A program made the position numbers and the translations under genes. Shown one piece after another: positions 5,122 to 11,402 of a stretch of 12,475 bases of DNA; the first letter of the stretch is position 1, and the number at the start of each line of letters is the position of its first letter. The DNA is from Deltaproteobacteria bacterium (GTDB taxonomy: Bacteria; Desulfobacterota; Desulfobaccia; Desulfobaccales; 0-14-0-80-60-11), in the NCBI GenBank assembly GCA_021817645.1, contig JAKAGH010000060.1, forward strand, positions 1-12,475, written 5' to 3'. The notes beneath the pieces were generated by a model that saw only the letters and a program-made list of their open reading frames with translations, searched no databases and was not told where the DNA came from.

Positions 5122-5592
5122 TTACACATGATAAGGGTGGCCGGCCTTGATGGTCATGGCCCGGTAGAGCTGCTCCAGGAGGACCAGGCGGCTCAATTCG
5201 TGGGTCAGAGTCAGCCGGGAGAGCGCCAGGCGTTCCTGGGCGAGGCCCAAGGTGGCCGCGTCCAGCCCCAGGTGGCCGCCGATGAGGAAGACCAGGGGCC
5301 GGGCGTCTTGTTCCCGGGCGCTGAGCCAGGCCGCAAAGTCCTCGGTGGAAAGCTCCTTGCCTTTAGGGTCCAGGGCCACCACATAATTTTTGGCGGCAAG
5401 GGCCTGCCGCAGGCGTTCCCCTTCCCGGGCTTTGATGGTCTCCGCCGGCAGTTTGCCCTCTTCTTTTTCGGCGCGCACAGATTTCAGGGAGAGTTTCAGA
5501 AAGGGCTGGAGGCGTTTCTGGTAGAAGGCAACACCCTCCTGGATGAAGGCTTCCCGGGTCTTGCCCACCATTAAGATAGTTACATTAAACAT
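5122..5592 (-). CDS. rlmH: 23S rRNA (pseudouridine1915-N3)-methyltransferase RlmH
   Basis: 156 residues from the ATG at 5592 (MFNVTILMVGK), which matches the usual ~155-residue RlmH; an upstream in-frame ATG at 5628 would add 12 residues with no family support, although neither start has a clear ribosome site. The protein is a small SPOUT methyltransferase: LDPKGKELSTEDFA in the middle, the SAM-binding knot segment VFLIGGHLGLD, and the C-terminal LSRLTLTHELSRLVLLEQLY followed by RAMTIKAGHPYH, where the terminal Tyr-His is characteristic. RlmH acts on the assembled 70S ribosome, methylating pseudouridine 1915 in helix 69. The gene is upstream of thiC on the same strand with an 81-base gap. Assignment is secure. 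Confidence 0.92.
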   Translation of the reverse strand: MFNVTILMVGKTREAFIQEGVAFYQKRLQPFLKLSLKSVRAEKEEGKLPAETIKAREGERLRQALAAKNYVVALDPKGKELSTEDFAAWLSAREQDARPLVFLIGGHLGLDAATLGLAQERLALSRLTLTHELSRLVLLEQLYRAMTIKAGHPYHV

Positions 5593-5635
5593 CGGGATTA
5601 GAATTATCGGGCGGCCCCTGGCCGCCATAGACGGT

Positions 5636-5686
5636 GTTTATCGGCGGTTAAATATCAACCGCCGATAAACGCCGATGCACGCCGAT
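5636..5686. repeat. Hairpin repeat with three GCCGAT units (same family as 316-363)
   Basis: GTTTATCGGCGGTT (5636-5649) pairs perfectly over 14 bp with AACCGCCGATAAAC (5657-5670). GCCGAT then repeats at 5661, 5671 and 5681, exactly ten bases apart. On the - strand the unit begins ATCGGCGTGCA, nearly the same as ATCGGCGTGTA in the repeat at 316-363. It lies between the thioesterase stop and the rlmH start. It seems to be a dispersed intergenic palindrome rather than part of either gene. Confidence 0.75.
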
Positions 5687-5720
5687 TCATCTTTTTTGAC
5701 CGGTTAAGGTGAATTTAGTA

Positions 5721-6185
5721 TTAGCCCCCTCCTCCAGAATCCTTCTTCTCCAGTAACAAAAACCGGCTCTTCCCCGAAGCAATTTTTTGGCCGTCGGCCA
5801 GGCGGATGATCTCCGCTTCGGCCTGGCGGCGGCTGCTGTTGCCGGGCTGGAGCACCCCCCGGATTCTGATCGTTTCCTCCGGTTTGAGGGGCTTGTGAAA
5901 GCGCACTTCCATCCCCAGGGTAACCCCCGGACCGGCGAAGCGCCAGACTGCGTGGGCCATCAGCTCATCCAGCAGCGTGGCCAGGATGCCGCCGTGGATC
6001 ACCTCGGTCCAGCCCTGGTATTCCCGGGGGAGGGACAACTCGGTTTCCGCGGCTAACTCCGCCTCGGTATACCTCACCTGGATCTTAAACCCCAGGGGGT
6101 TGTCCTTACCGCAAACGAAACAATAGTTGTCGGTCAGGGTGGTGTCCAGAGGGCCTTTGCTGGAGTCTGGTTCTTTAGAAGTCAT
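5721..6185 (-). CDS. PaaI/YigI-type hotdog-fold thioesterase
   Basis: 154 residues, the typical size of a single hotdog domain. The N-terminal motif YCFVCGKDNPLGFKI (21-35) with its CxxC pair and the active-site segment VIHGGILATLLDELM (62-76, with H64, G65, G66 and acidic D73/E74) are hallmarks of the PaaI-like 4HBT family, and VRFHKPLKPEE fits the later strand of the fold. Such enzymes hydrolyse thioesters of CoA in the cytosol; the substrate cannot be told from sequence, with medium-chain or aromatic acyl-CoA as possibilities. The tail is Ser/Gly-rich. The gene stands alone, bounded by repeat-containing spacers on both sides, with only a weak ribosome site before the ATG at 6185. The family is firm; the pathway is unknown. 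Confidence 0.85.
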   Translation of the reverse strand: MTSKEPDSSKGPLDTTLTDNYCFVCGKDNPLGFKIQVRYTEAELAAETELSLPREYQGWTEVIHGGILATLLDELMAHAVWRFAGPGVTLGMEVRFHKPLKPEETIRIRGVLQPGNSSRRQAEAEIIRLADGQKIASGKSRFLLLEKKDSGGGG

Positions 6186-6269
6186 AGGCCTGTCGATATC
6201 TTGGTATTAGGAACAGGGGCAAAATAATAAATAGCACAGGCGAGACCCCGGTGCCACCTGGAAATAAAA

Positions 6270-6302
6270 GTGGTCAGTGGCCAGTAGTCAGTGACCAGTG
6301 GC
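6270..6302. repeat. Short tandem GTCAGTGRCCAGT repeat
   Basis: The sequence TGGTCAGTGGCCAGTAGTCA continues GTGACCAGTGGC, two and a half imperfect copies of a 14-base unit built from CAGTGG/CCAGT. Short repeats of this type are common intergenic sequences. No function is evident. Confidence 0.5.
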
Positions 6303-6358
6303 AAGAAGGCAGAATCGAAGCAGAAGCCCGCCTCAGAATTTTAATCAACTTGCCCCAG

Positions 6359-6434
6359 TCTGTCATTCTGAGCGCAGCGAAAAATCTCGTATTTTCGAAG
6401 CGTTGAGATCCTTCACTGCGTTCAGGATGACAGA
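6359..6434. repeat. Palindromic 'TCTGTCATTCTGAGCG' intergenic repeat
   Basis: TCTGTCATTCTGAGCGCAG (from 6359) is inverted, with two mismatches, as CTGCGTTCAGGATGACAGA (ending 6434). Inner arms AAAATCTC and GAGATCCTT also pair, making a near full-length hairpin of 76 bases. The outer sequence is a type I know to be widely dispersed between genes in many bacterial phyla. It sits 24 bases after the thrC stop and could serve as its 3' structure. Confidence 0.75.
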
Positions 6435-6457
6435 AAATGAGGTTTTTACATGGCTTT

Positions 6458-7924
6458 TTAGCCCTTCGGAGTCAGATTCAGCAAAGCCGCAATCTGGCTC
6501 GCCAAGTCCTGGGTCTTCTTCTCCGGGTCCCCGGTTTGCGGAGTCAACAATTGCGGCCGGTTCTGGTATTCGGGTTTGGGCGTGACCTCGAATTCCGGAG
6601 GAAAGGTGTTGTCAAAATACATCTGCTGGAAGCCGATGAATTTGAGGTGGTGCGCGGTGGCGTCCAGCACCCCCACTTCCTCCGGGGAGAGCAAGCCCGC
6701 CTTGATGGCCGCCCGGAAGCCGGCCAGGGACTCGCCCCCCTGGGTGCAGGCGATGTGGCCGTGGCGGTTGGCGAGCAACATGGAGTCCATGATCTCCTGC
6801 TCGGTGACCTCCACCACTGTTACTGCATCTGCCCCGGCCCGGCGGGTGTATTCCTCCGCCAGACGGATGACCCGGGGCATGGACACCGGCGCGCCGATCA
6901 TCGCGGCCTGGGCCACGCTGGGCTGGACGGTGACGGGCTTGAAGACCCTTTTCGCTTTATCCGGCTCCAGGTAGTAGCGGAAGACCGGGTTGGCGTGGCG
7001 GGACTGCACTCCCAGCACCCGGGGCAGCTCCTCGATGACGCCTAAGTCCAGGAGCCTCAGGAAACCTTGCATGATGGCGGTGATGTTGCCGGCGTTGCCG
7101 ATGGGCACCGCGATTACCTTTTTTTGTAAGTCATAATCGAAGTATTGGGCAATCTCATAAGCATAAGACTCCTGGCCCCGGATGCGCCAGGAGTTCTTGG
7201 AGTTGAGCAGGGCCACCTGGTAGTTATCCGCCAGGTTCTCCACCACCTTCATGCAGTCGTCGAAAACGCCGGGGACCTCCAACACCCGGGCGCCGCTCCC
7301 CAGGGGCTGGGCCAGTTGCTGGGGCGTAACCTTGCCGTGGGGCAGGAGCACCGCGGAGGCGATCTGCTTCCCCAGGTAGGCCGAATACAGGGCCGCGGCC
7401 GCGGAGGTGTCGCCGGTGGAGGCGCAGATGGCCAGCATCTTGCCCGCGCCGGGCTGCTTCGCCAGGAAATTGAGGTAGCTCAAGGCCGCGGCCATGCCCC
7501 GGTCCTTAAAAGAGGCGCTGGGGTTCTGGCCGTCGTTTTTGAAATAAAAGGCCCGGCCCACTTCCTCCCGGAGCGCGTCATTGGCCGCCACCTGGGGCGT
7601 GTGGCCTTCCCCCAGGTAGATGATGTCCGTCAGCGGGATGACCGGGGCGATGAGCTCGTAGAAGAGAAAGACACCCTTTAAGGCCGGGATATTGAGCATC
7701 TTGCGGTAATCGAAGAGCCGCCGCCAGAAAATACCGGGATGGGCTTTGAGCCGGTCCGCGGCCTTGTCTTCCAGGAGAAACAGGCCCTTGCACTTGGGGC
7801 AGGTGTAAAGCAGTTGGCTGATGTCATATTCCGCGCCGCACTCCAGGCAGCGGTACACCAGGTCCCCGGTGGGCCTGGGAATCAGGTGCAGCTGAATGTC
7901 TTTGGGGAAGTCGTCTAGTTTCAA
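6458..7924 (-). CDS. thrC: Threonine synthase with N-terminal zinc ribbon, TTG start
   Basis: 488 residues. The N-terminus has a zinc ribbon, C26-x2-C29 (YRCLECG) and C42-x2-C45 (CPKCK), then the PLP-dependent type II fold with LGEGHTP, the Schiff-base lysine K140 in SASFKDRGM, CASTGDTSAAA, the phosphate-binding PIGNAGNI and a late VTEQEIMDSM segment. The enzyme turns O-phosphohomoserine into threonine in the cytosol, the last step of threonine synthesis. The start is TTG at 7924: AAAGGAA lies about ten bases upstream and no ATG or GTG occurs before the zinc ribbon. The start is only 34 bases after the stop of the AT-rich DUF5131 gene, so the native upstream context seems to have been replaced by the inserted cassette. 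The last ~60 residues beyond the enzyme core look variable. Confidence 0.93.
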   Translation of the reverse strand: MKLDDFPKDIQLHLIPRPTGDLVYRCLECGAEYDISQLLYTCPKCKGLFLLEDKAADRLKAHPGIFWRRLFDYRKMLNIPALKGVFLFYELIAPVIPLTDIIYLGEGHTPQVAANDALREEVGRAFYFKNDGQNPSASFKDRGMAAALSYLNFLAKQPGAGKMLAICASTGDTSAAAALYSAYLGKQIASAVLLPHGKVTPQQLAQPLGSGARVLEVPGVFDDCMKVVENLADNYQVALLNSKNSWRIRGQESYAYEIAQYFDYDLQKKVIAVPIGNAGNITAIMQGFLRLLDLGVIEELPRVLGVQSRHANPVFRYYLEPDKAKRVFKPVTVQPSVAQAAMIGAPVSMPRVIRLAEEYTRRAGADAVTVVEVTEQEIMDSMLLANRHGHIACTQGGESLAGFRAAIKAGLLSPEEVGVLDATAHHLKFIGFQQMYFDNTFPPEFEVTPKPEYQNRPQLLTPQTGDPEKKTQDLASQIAALLNLTPKG

Positions 7925-7958
7925 ACTGTAGGTTTCCTTTCGGTGTTATAGCCCATTT

Positions 7959-8684
7959 TTAAAAGAGGCCAGCTCTCAATTGGGGGGTTTGGTTCCATGT
8001 TTTGCCATCCAACAATCTTCCGGCTTTCTTCTTATTTTTCCCCCCCCATTGTTTAAAAAAGAAAGGAACTTTATTATAAAGAGCCTGATTTCTGATATTG
8101 ATCACCCATTCTTTTTCCATAATCCTACTTTTTGGACCAGATTCTCCCCCTACGATCGCCCAATCTATTCCCTCAAAATTTATCTCATTAATATTACTCA
8201 ATAATGGTTCGAACGATATAAATTTTATCTTAGCTGGAGTTTGTCTAAGGTGAGAGATACGATATGTGAAATTTTCCATTTCGACAGTAACACCCATCCA
8301 CAAATTCGCTGGCCACTTTAGAAAAGGCGCAATTTGTAAAAGCCTTTCAGAGCGTTTAGTTAATATTTGAAAATTGTGATGATTTGCTATCCTTATCACC
8401 TCGAAAACCTTTTCAATGAAGCTAATTGGAACTTTTTCATGAAATAAATCACTCATTGAATTTACAAATATCTTTTTTGGTTTATTCCATTTTAGAGGGT
8501 CTCCCAACACATCATAGTGCAATGTAATATCAAATCCATTGAAATATCGAGGATTATTCATTGCTTTGAGTCTTAGAGCCAATTTTTCGGCATAGCAATG
8601 CCTGCATCCTTCGCTAATTTTTGTGCATCCAGTAACCGGGTTCCAAGTGGCCTCGGTCCATTCAATCTTGGAAATAAAAGACAT
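7959..8684 (-). CDS. DUF5131 / phage Gp37-Gp68 family three-Cys-motif protein (predicted Fe-S, radical-SAM-like)
   Basis: 241 residues. The N-terminal IEWTEATWNPVTGC is followed by the three-cysteine motif C20-x6-C27-x2-C30 (GCxxISEGCRHCYAEK), which marks the phage Gp37/Gp68 (DUF5131) family. Further family signatures are VNSMSDLFHE, ILTKRSERL, LWMGVTVE, ISFEPLL, WAIVGGESG, FFFKQWGG and GRLLDGKTW. The three cysteines probably ligate an iron-sulfur cluster; a radical-SAM-type chemistry resembling spore photoproduct lyase is a proposal, not shown. No substrate is established to my knowledge. The ATG at 8684 is six bases after the TcmP stop, and the GGAG used as its ribosome site overlaps that stop, so the two are translationally linked. 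Composition is strongly AT-rich compared with thrC downstream. Family call secure, function open. Confidence 0.9.
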   Translation of the reverse strand: MSFISKIEWTEATWNPVTGCTKISEGCRHCYAEKLALRLKAMNNPRYFNGFDITLHYDVLGDPLKWNKPKKIFVNSMSDLFHEKVPISFIEKVFEVIRIANHHNFQILTKRSERLLQIAPFLKWPANLWMGVTVEMENFTYRISHLRQTPAKIKFISFEPLLSNINEINFEGIDWAIVGGESGPKSRIMEKEWVINIRNQALYNKVPFFFKQWGGKNKKKAGRLLDGKTWNQTPQLRAGLF

Positions 8685-8690
8685 TATTTA

Positions 8691-9815
8691 TTACTCCGGG
8701 AAGGCAACCTTTACTTTATCCGCAAATGTTCCATTCCGTCTTTCGTTAATGGAAGGGTTGGCTCTGATTAAACCTTTTTGCTCCATTTTGATAAGTACTT
8801 CCCTATAATTTTTCTTAATAAATGGTTTCCCAATGTGATGGGTCTTAAAGATATCCAACATCGACACCGTTTTCCCCCTAAATTCTTCCAACAGCATTGC
8901 AGATAATTCATCCAATGGTCTTCTAAACTGAAATAAAAATGGTTGTTTCTTTGTAGCTGGGCAATATTCAAAAGATGGAACACCCTGATTTGATTCAGAG
9001 CTATATTTTGCCATAATATTTTTCATAATTTCGTAACCTTTGTCATTTTTAGAAATAAATATTATGTAATGACTTGTTTTCTTGCCCGCCTCTTCCTTGA
9101 AACAAAATGGCAAAATAAATGGAAATCCTAACTCATTTATTGCAAGGCCTAATTCTTCTATGATTGTCAGTTCCCGTTCCCTTGGAGTCAATGTTAATAA
9201 ACTATCTCTTAACTTGGCAGCTCTCTCCTCCCCAAATATAGCATTTATATTTTCATTGAAGAGCGGATTGTTTAAGCCGGCATTTATGCGATTATAATTA
9301 AAAAAGAAAATGCAATCACAACCCCAACCCTTAAGAACTGATTTAAGCAACGAAAGAGAGAGTCCTTTATAACCCCATGGATCAATAAAAAATAAAGAAG
9401 GTATGAAATTGATTTCTTTAAATTTCTCTACAATCTGATCTCCAACAGAGTCATTTAATAAAATAGGTTTATTTGATAGCTGGTTAATTCCAGGAATATT
9501 TGCAATGTTTTTCTCTAAAAAATTAATGAATTCTGGATTTGCATCGTTAAATATAGTAACCAATCTCTTTTTTAATCTTTCGCCTAATTTTGGATGATTG
9601 AGTGCTTCCTCTATTAAAAGAATAGGAGTTGATTTAGTTCCGTCTTCATAAATTCCAGGGCCTGAGAATAAATCAATATATCCTAATCTTCCATTTCTCC
9701 CTTCAACATAAGGGAGGATAACATTAGCCCAAGCTGTAAAATATTTTTTTACTATTTCAACTTTTACCCTAGACTGCTCAGTCATTCCGTCGAAAAATTC
9801 GTCTTCGGCAGTCAT
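8691..9815 (-). CDS. tcmP: TcmP, three-Cys-motif partner protein (methyltransferase-like)
   Basis: 374 residues. A Rossmann methyltransferase-like core is visible: GYIDLFSGPG (45-54, SAM motif I), IFNDANPEF (88-96, acidic loop), LNDSVGD (120-126) and FFIDPWGYKG (142-151, in the place of the catalytic DPP/NPP motif IV). The C-terminal ~75 residues (from about 300: LDELSAMLLEEF, VSMLDIFKTHHIG, NYREVLIKMEQKGLI) look like a winged helix. This arrangement matches TcmP, the regular upstream partner of DUF5131 proteins. It may bind nucleic acid and supply or position a substrate for the Fe-S partner; this is inference. AGAGG lies about ten bases before the ATG at 9815; a second in-frame ATG ten codons in (MTEQSRVK) is possible. 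The gene starts 22 bases after the response-regulator stop. Confidence 0.88.
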   Translation of the reverse strand: MTAEDEFFDGMTEQSRVKVEIVKKYFTAWANVILPYVEGRNGRLGYIDLFSGPGIYEDGTKSTPILLIEEALNHPKLGERLKKRLVTIFNDANPEFINFLEKNIANIPGINQLSNKPILLNDSVGDQIVEKFKEINFIPSLFFIDPWGYKGLSLSLLKSVLKGWGCDCIFFFNYNRINAGLNNPLFNENINAIFGEERAAKLRDSLLTLTPRERELTIIEELGLAINELGFPFILPFCFKEEAGKKTSHYIIFISKNDKGYEIMKNIMAKYSSESNQGVPSFEYCPATKKQPFLFQFRRPLDELSAMLLEEFRGKTVSMLDIFKTHHIGKPFIKKNYREVLIKMEQKGLIRANPSINERRNGTFADKVKVAFPE

Positions 9816-9818
9816 AAA

Positions 9819-9840
9819 TGATTATCCTCTATGATAATCA
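9819..9840. promoter_or_regulatory. Palindrome at the cassette boundary, holding the tcmP ribosome site
   Basis: TGATTATC (9819-9826) and GATAATCA (9833-9840) form a perfect 8-bp inverted repeat around CTCTAT. On the - strand the loop and start of the right arm make up AGAGGAT, the only ribosome-site-like sequence before tcmP. The left arm includes the TGA stop of the response regulator. It may be an operator, an RNA hairpin that hides the ribosome site, or the footprint of the insertion. Confidence 0.5.
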
Positions 9841-11208
9841 AGTGGTTAAATGATACTTCTTCAACTTATATTGCAGCAAGCTCTTGGTGATCCCCAGCAT
9901 TTCCGCGGCCCGGACCTGGACGTTGCCGCTCTGTTCCAGGGCCCGGCGGATCATCTGTTCCTCGATGTGCTCCAGGGCCTCGGGGAGCGGGATGTTGGTG
10001 GGGATGAGGCGGTCGATATCCAGAGCAGTCTCCTGGGCCGCGGGCGCCAGGTCCTGAGGCAGGTCCTGGGGGGTGATGAGACTGTTGTGGCACAGGATCA
10101 CCGCCCGCTCCATGACGTTTTCCAGTTCCCGGACGTTGCCCGGCCAGGGATATTGCCCCAGGAGTTTCAAGGCTTCCGGGGTGATGCGCATCTTGCCCCG
10201 GAGGTTTTCGGTGACGTACTTGTGGATGAAGTGGACGGCCAGCAGGGGGATGTCTTCCTGGCGCTGGCGCAGGGGCGGCATCTGCAGGTGCACCACGTTG
10301 AGGCGGTAATACAGGTCCTCCCGGAAGCGCCCGGCCTCCACCTCTTCTTTCAGGTCCCGGTTGGACGCGGCCACCATGCGCACGTCCACCTTGATGGTGC
10401 GGTTGCCGCCCACCCGTTCGAATTCCATTTCCTGGAGCACCCGCAGGAGCTTCACCTGGAGGGCCTGGGACATCTCCGCCACTTCATCCAGAAACAGGGT
10501 GCCGCTGTCCGCCAGTTCGAAGCGGCCTTTGCGCATGGCCACCGCGTGGGTGAACGCGCCCCGCTCGTGGCCGAAGAGTTCGCTTTCGAGCAGTGTTTCA
10601 GTGAGGGCCGCACAGTTAACGGAGATAAATGTCTTCGACACCCGGGGGCTGCACTGGTGGATGGCCCGGGCAATGAGTTCCTTTCCGGTGCCGCTTTCGC
10701 CTGTGACCAGCACGGTGGCCCGGGACGGGGCCACCCGTTTCACCAAGGCCAGAATCTCCTGCATCACCTTGCTGTCCCCGACGATATTGGGGAAGCCATA
10801 CTTCTTTTCCAGCTCCTGGCTGAGCATCAGGTTCTGGAGCAGCAGGTGGCGGTGCCCCAGGGCCTTGGCGATGGTCACCAGGATCTCTTCGTTTTTGAAG
10901 GGCTTGAGGATGTAGTCAAAGGCCCCCTTCTTCATGGCCTCCACCGCCTTCTCCACGGTGCCGAACGCGGTCATGATGATCACCGGCAGATCGGGGTAAA
11001 GCTGGTGGGATTTCTCCAGGAGTTCGATGCCGCTCATCTTGGGCATCTTCATATCCGTGAGCAGCAGGTCCAGATCGGCGCTGCCCAGAATTTTTATGGC
11101 CTCAGGCGCGCTGGCGGAGGTGAGCACTTCATAGCCGGCCTCCCCCAACAGGGTCTCCATCACCGTGAGGTAATTGACTTCGTCATCGACGACTAAGATG
11201 GTATCCAT
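9838..11208 (-). CDS. NtrC/ZraR-type sigma-54-dependent response regulator
   Basis: 456 residues in three domains. The receiver (1-120) has D8/D9, phosphoacceptor D52, T80 and K102. The AAA+ domain (about 141-375) has Walker A GESGTGKE (170-177), GAFTHA (217-222) in place of the canonical GAFTGA sigma-54 contact loop, Walker B TLFLDE (237-242), ASNRDL, the arginine-finger region FREDLYYRLNV and WPGNVREL. A Fis-type helix-turn-helix (417-453) ends in LGITKSLLQYKLKKY. It activates sigma-54 promoters on phosphorylation. The cognate kinase lies 194 bases upstream on the same strand, separated by a repeat element. Its target genes are not evident here; no -24/-12 promoter was recognised nearby. 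Start ATG 11208 with a weak GGAT site. Confidence 0.93.
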   Translation of the reverse strand: MDTILVVDDEVNYLTVMETLLGEAGYEVLTSASAPEAIKILGSADLDLLLTDMKMPKMSGIELLEKSHQLYPDLPVIIMTAFGTVEKAVEAMKKGAFDYILKPFKNEEILVTIAKALGHRHLLLQNLMLSQELEKKYGFPNIVGDSKVMQEILALVKRVAPSRATVLVTGESGTGKELIARAIHQCSPRVSKTFISVNCAALTETLLESELFGHERGAFTHAVAMRKGRFELADSGTLFLDEVAEMSQALQVKLLRVLQEMEFERVGGNRTIKVDVRMVAASNRDLKEEVEAGRFREDLYYRLNVVHLQMPPLRQRQEDIPLLAVHFIHKYVTENLRGKMRITPEALKLLGQYPWPGNVRELENVMERAVILCHNSLITPQDLPQDLAPAAQETALDIDRLIPTNIPLPEALEHIEEQMIRRALEQSGNVQVRAAEMLGITKSLLQYKLKKYHLTT

Positions 11209-11215
11209 TATTATC

Positions 11216-11383
11216 CGGTTTTCGGTTTTCGAGCCTTTTGCAAAAAGTTTAGTTAATCATAATTCTCTCTGCGCATTCTCTGCGTCCACTGCGCCTCTGC
11301 GGTAAAAAAAAAGAAAAAATTTCACCGCAGAGACGCAGAGAGCGCAGAGAAAAGACTTTTGCAAAAGGCTCGGTTTTCGGTTT
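11216..11383. repeat. Nested palindromic repeat element between kinase and regulator genes
   Basis: The 13-base direct repeat CGGTTTTCGGTTT occurs at 11216-11228 and 11371-11383. Just inside, CGAGCCTTTTGCAAAA (11230-11245) is inverted perfectly as TTTTGCAAAAGGCTCG (11357-11372). The core is a second large imperfect palindrome: TTCTCTCTGCGC...CTCTGCGGT on the left, ACCGCAGAGACGCAGAGAGC...GAGAA on the right, around an A-rich centre near 11304-11320. The core type (CCGCAGAGACGCAGAG) is a known dispersed intergenic sequence. Inverted ends inside direct repeats resemble a non-autonomous transposon with target duplication. It contains no gene and fills nearly all of the 194-base spacer. Confidence 0.75.
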
Positions 11384-11402
11384 GGTCAACTTCACTTTGT
11401 TC

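Larger units (their letters stand above)
7959..9840 (-). mobile_element. AT-rich transferred cassette (TcmP + DUF5131), no mobility gene
   Basis: Base composition shifts abruptly: 17 of 60 bases are G or C in 9421-9480, against 37 of 60 in 10441-10500 within the adjacent regulator, by hand count. Codons such as AAT, ATA and TTA dominate both genes. The segment begins at the stop codon of the response regulator and ends just before thrC. No transposase, integrase or tRNA is present, and no direct repeat at both boundaries was found. Horizontal acquisition is inferred from composition and from the patchy distribution known for this gene pair. Confidence 0.6.

Noticed and set aside
6437..7045. 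202-residue + strand frame opposite thrC
   Set aside because: Shadow of the threonine synthase frame; low-complexity and no recognisable domain.
7980..8060. Frameshift in the DUF5131 gene at the C8 run near 8040
   Set aside because: The - strand frame continues through FFFKQWGG and GRLLDGKTW, both family signatures, on either side of the run, so it is intact.
9850..11196. 448-residue + strand frame opposite the response regulator
   Set aside because: The composition is His/Gly/Gln/Leu-rich without motifs, which is the usual mirror of a GC-rich gene. The - strand frame has complete receiver, AAA+ and Fis domains.
11262..11352. CRISPR array from the repeated CGCAGAG units
   Set aside because: Units are short, irregular and arranged as one palindrome without spacers of even length; no cas gene is near.
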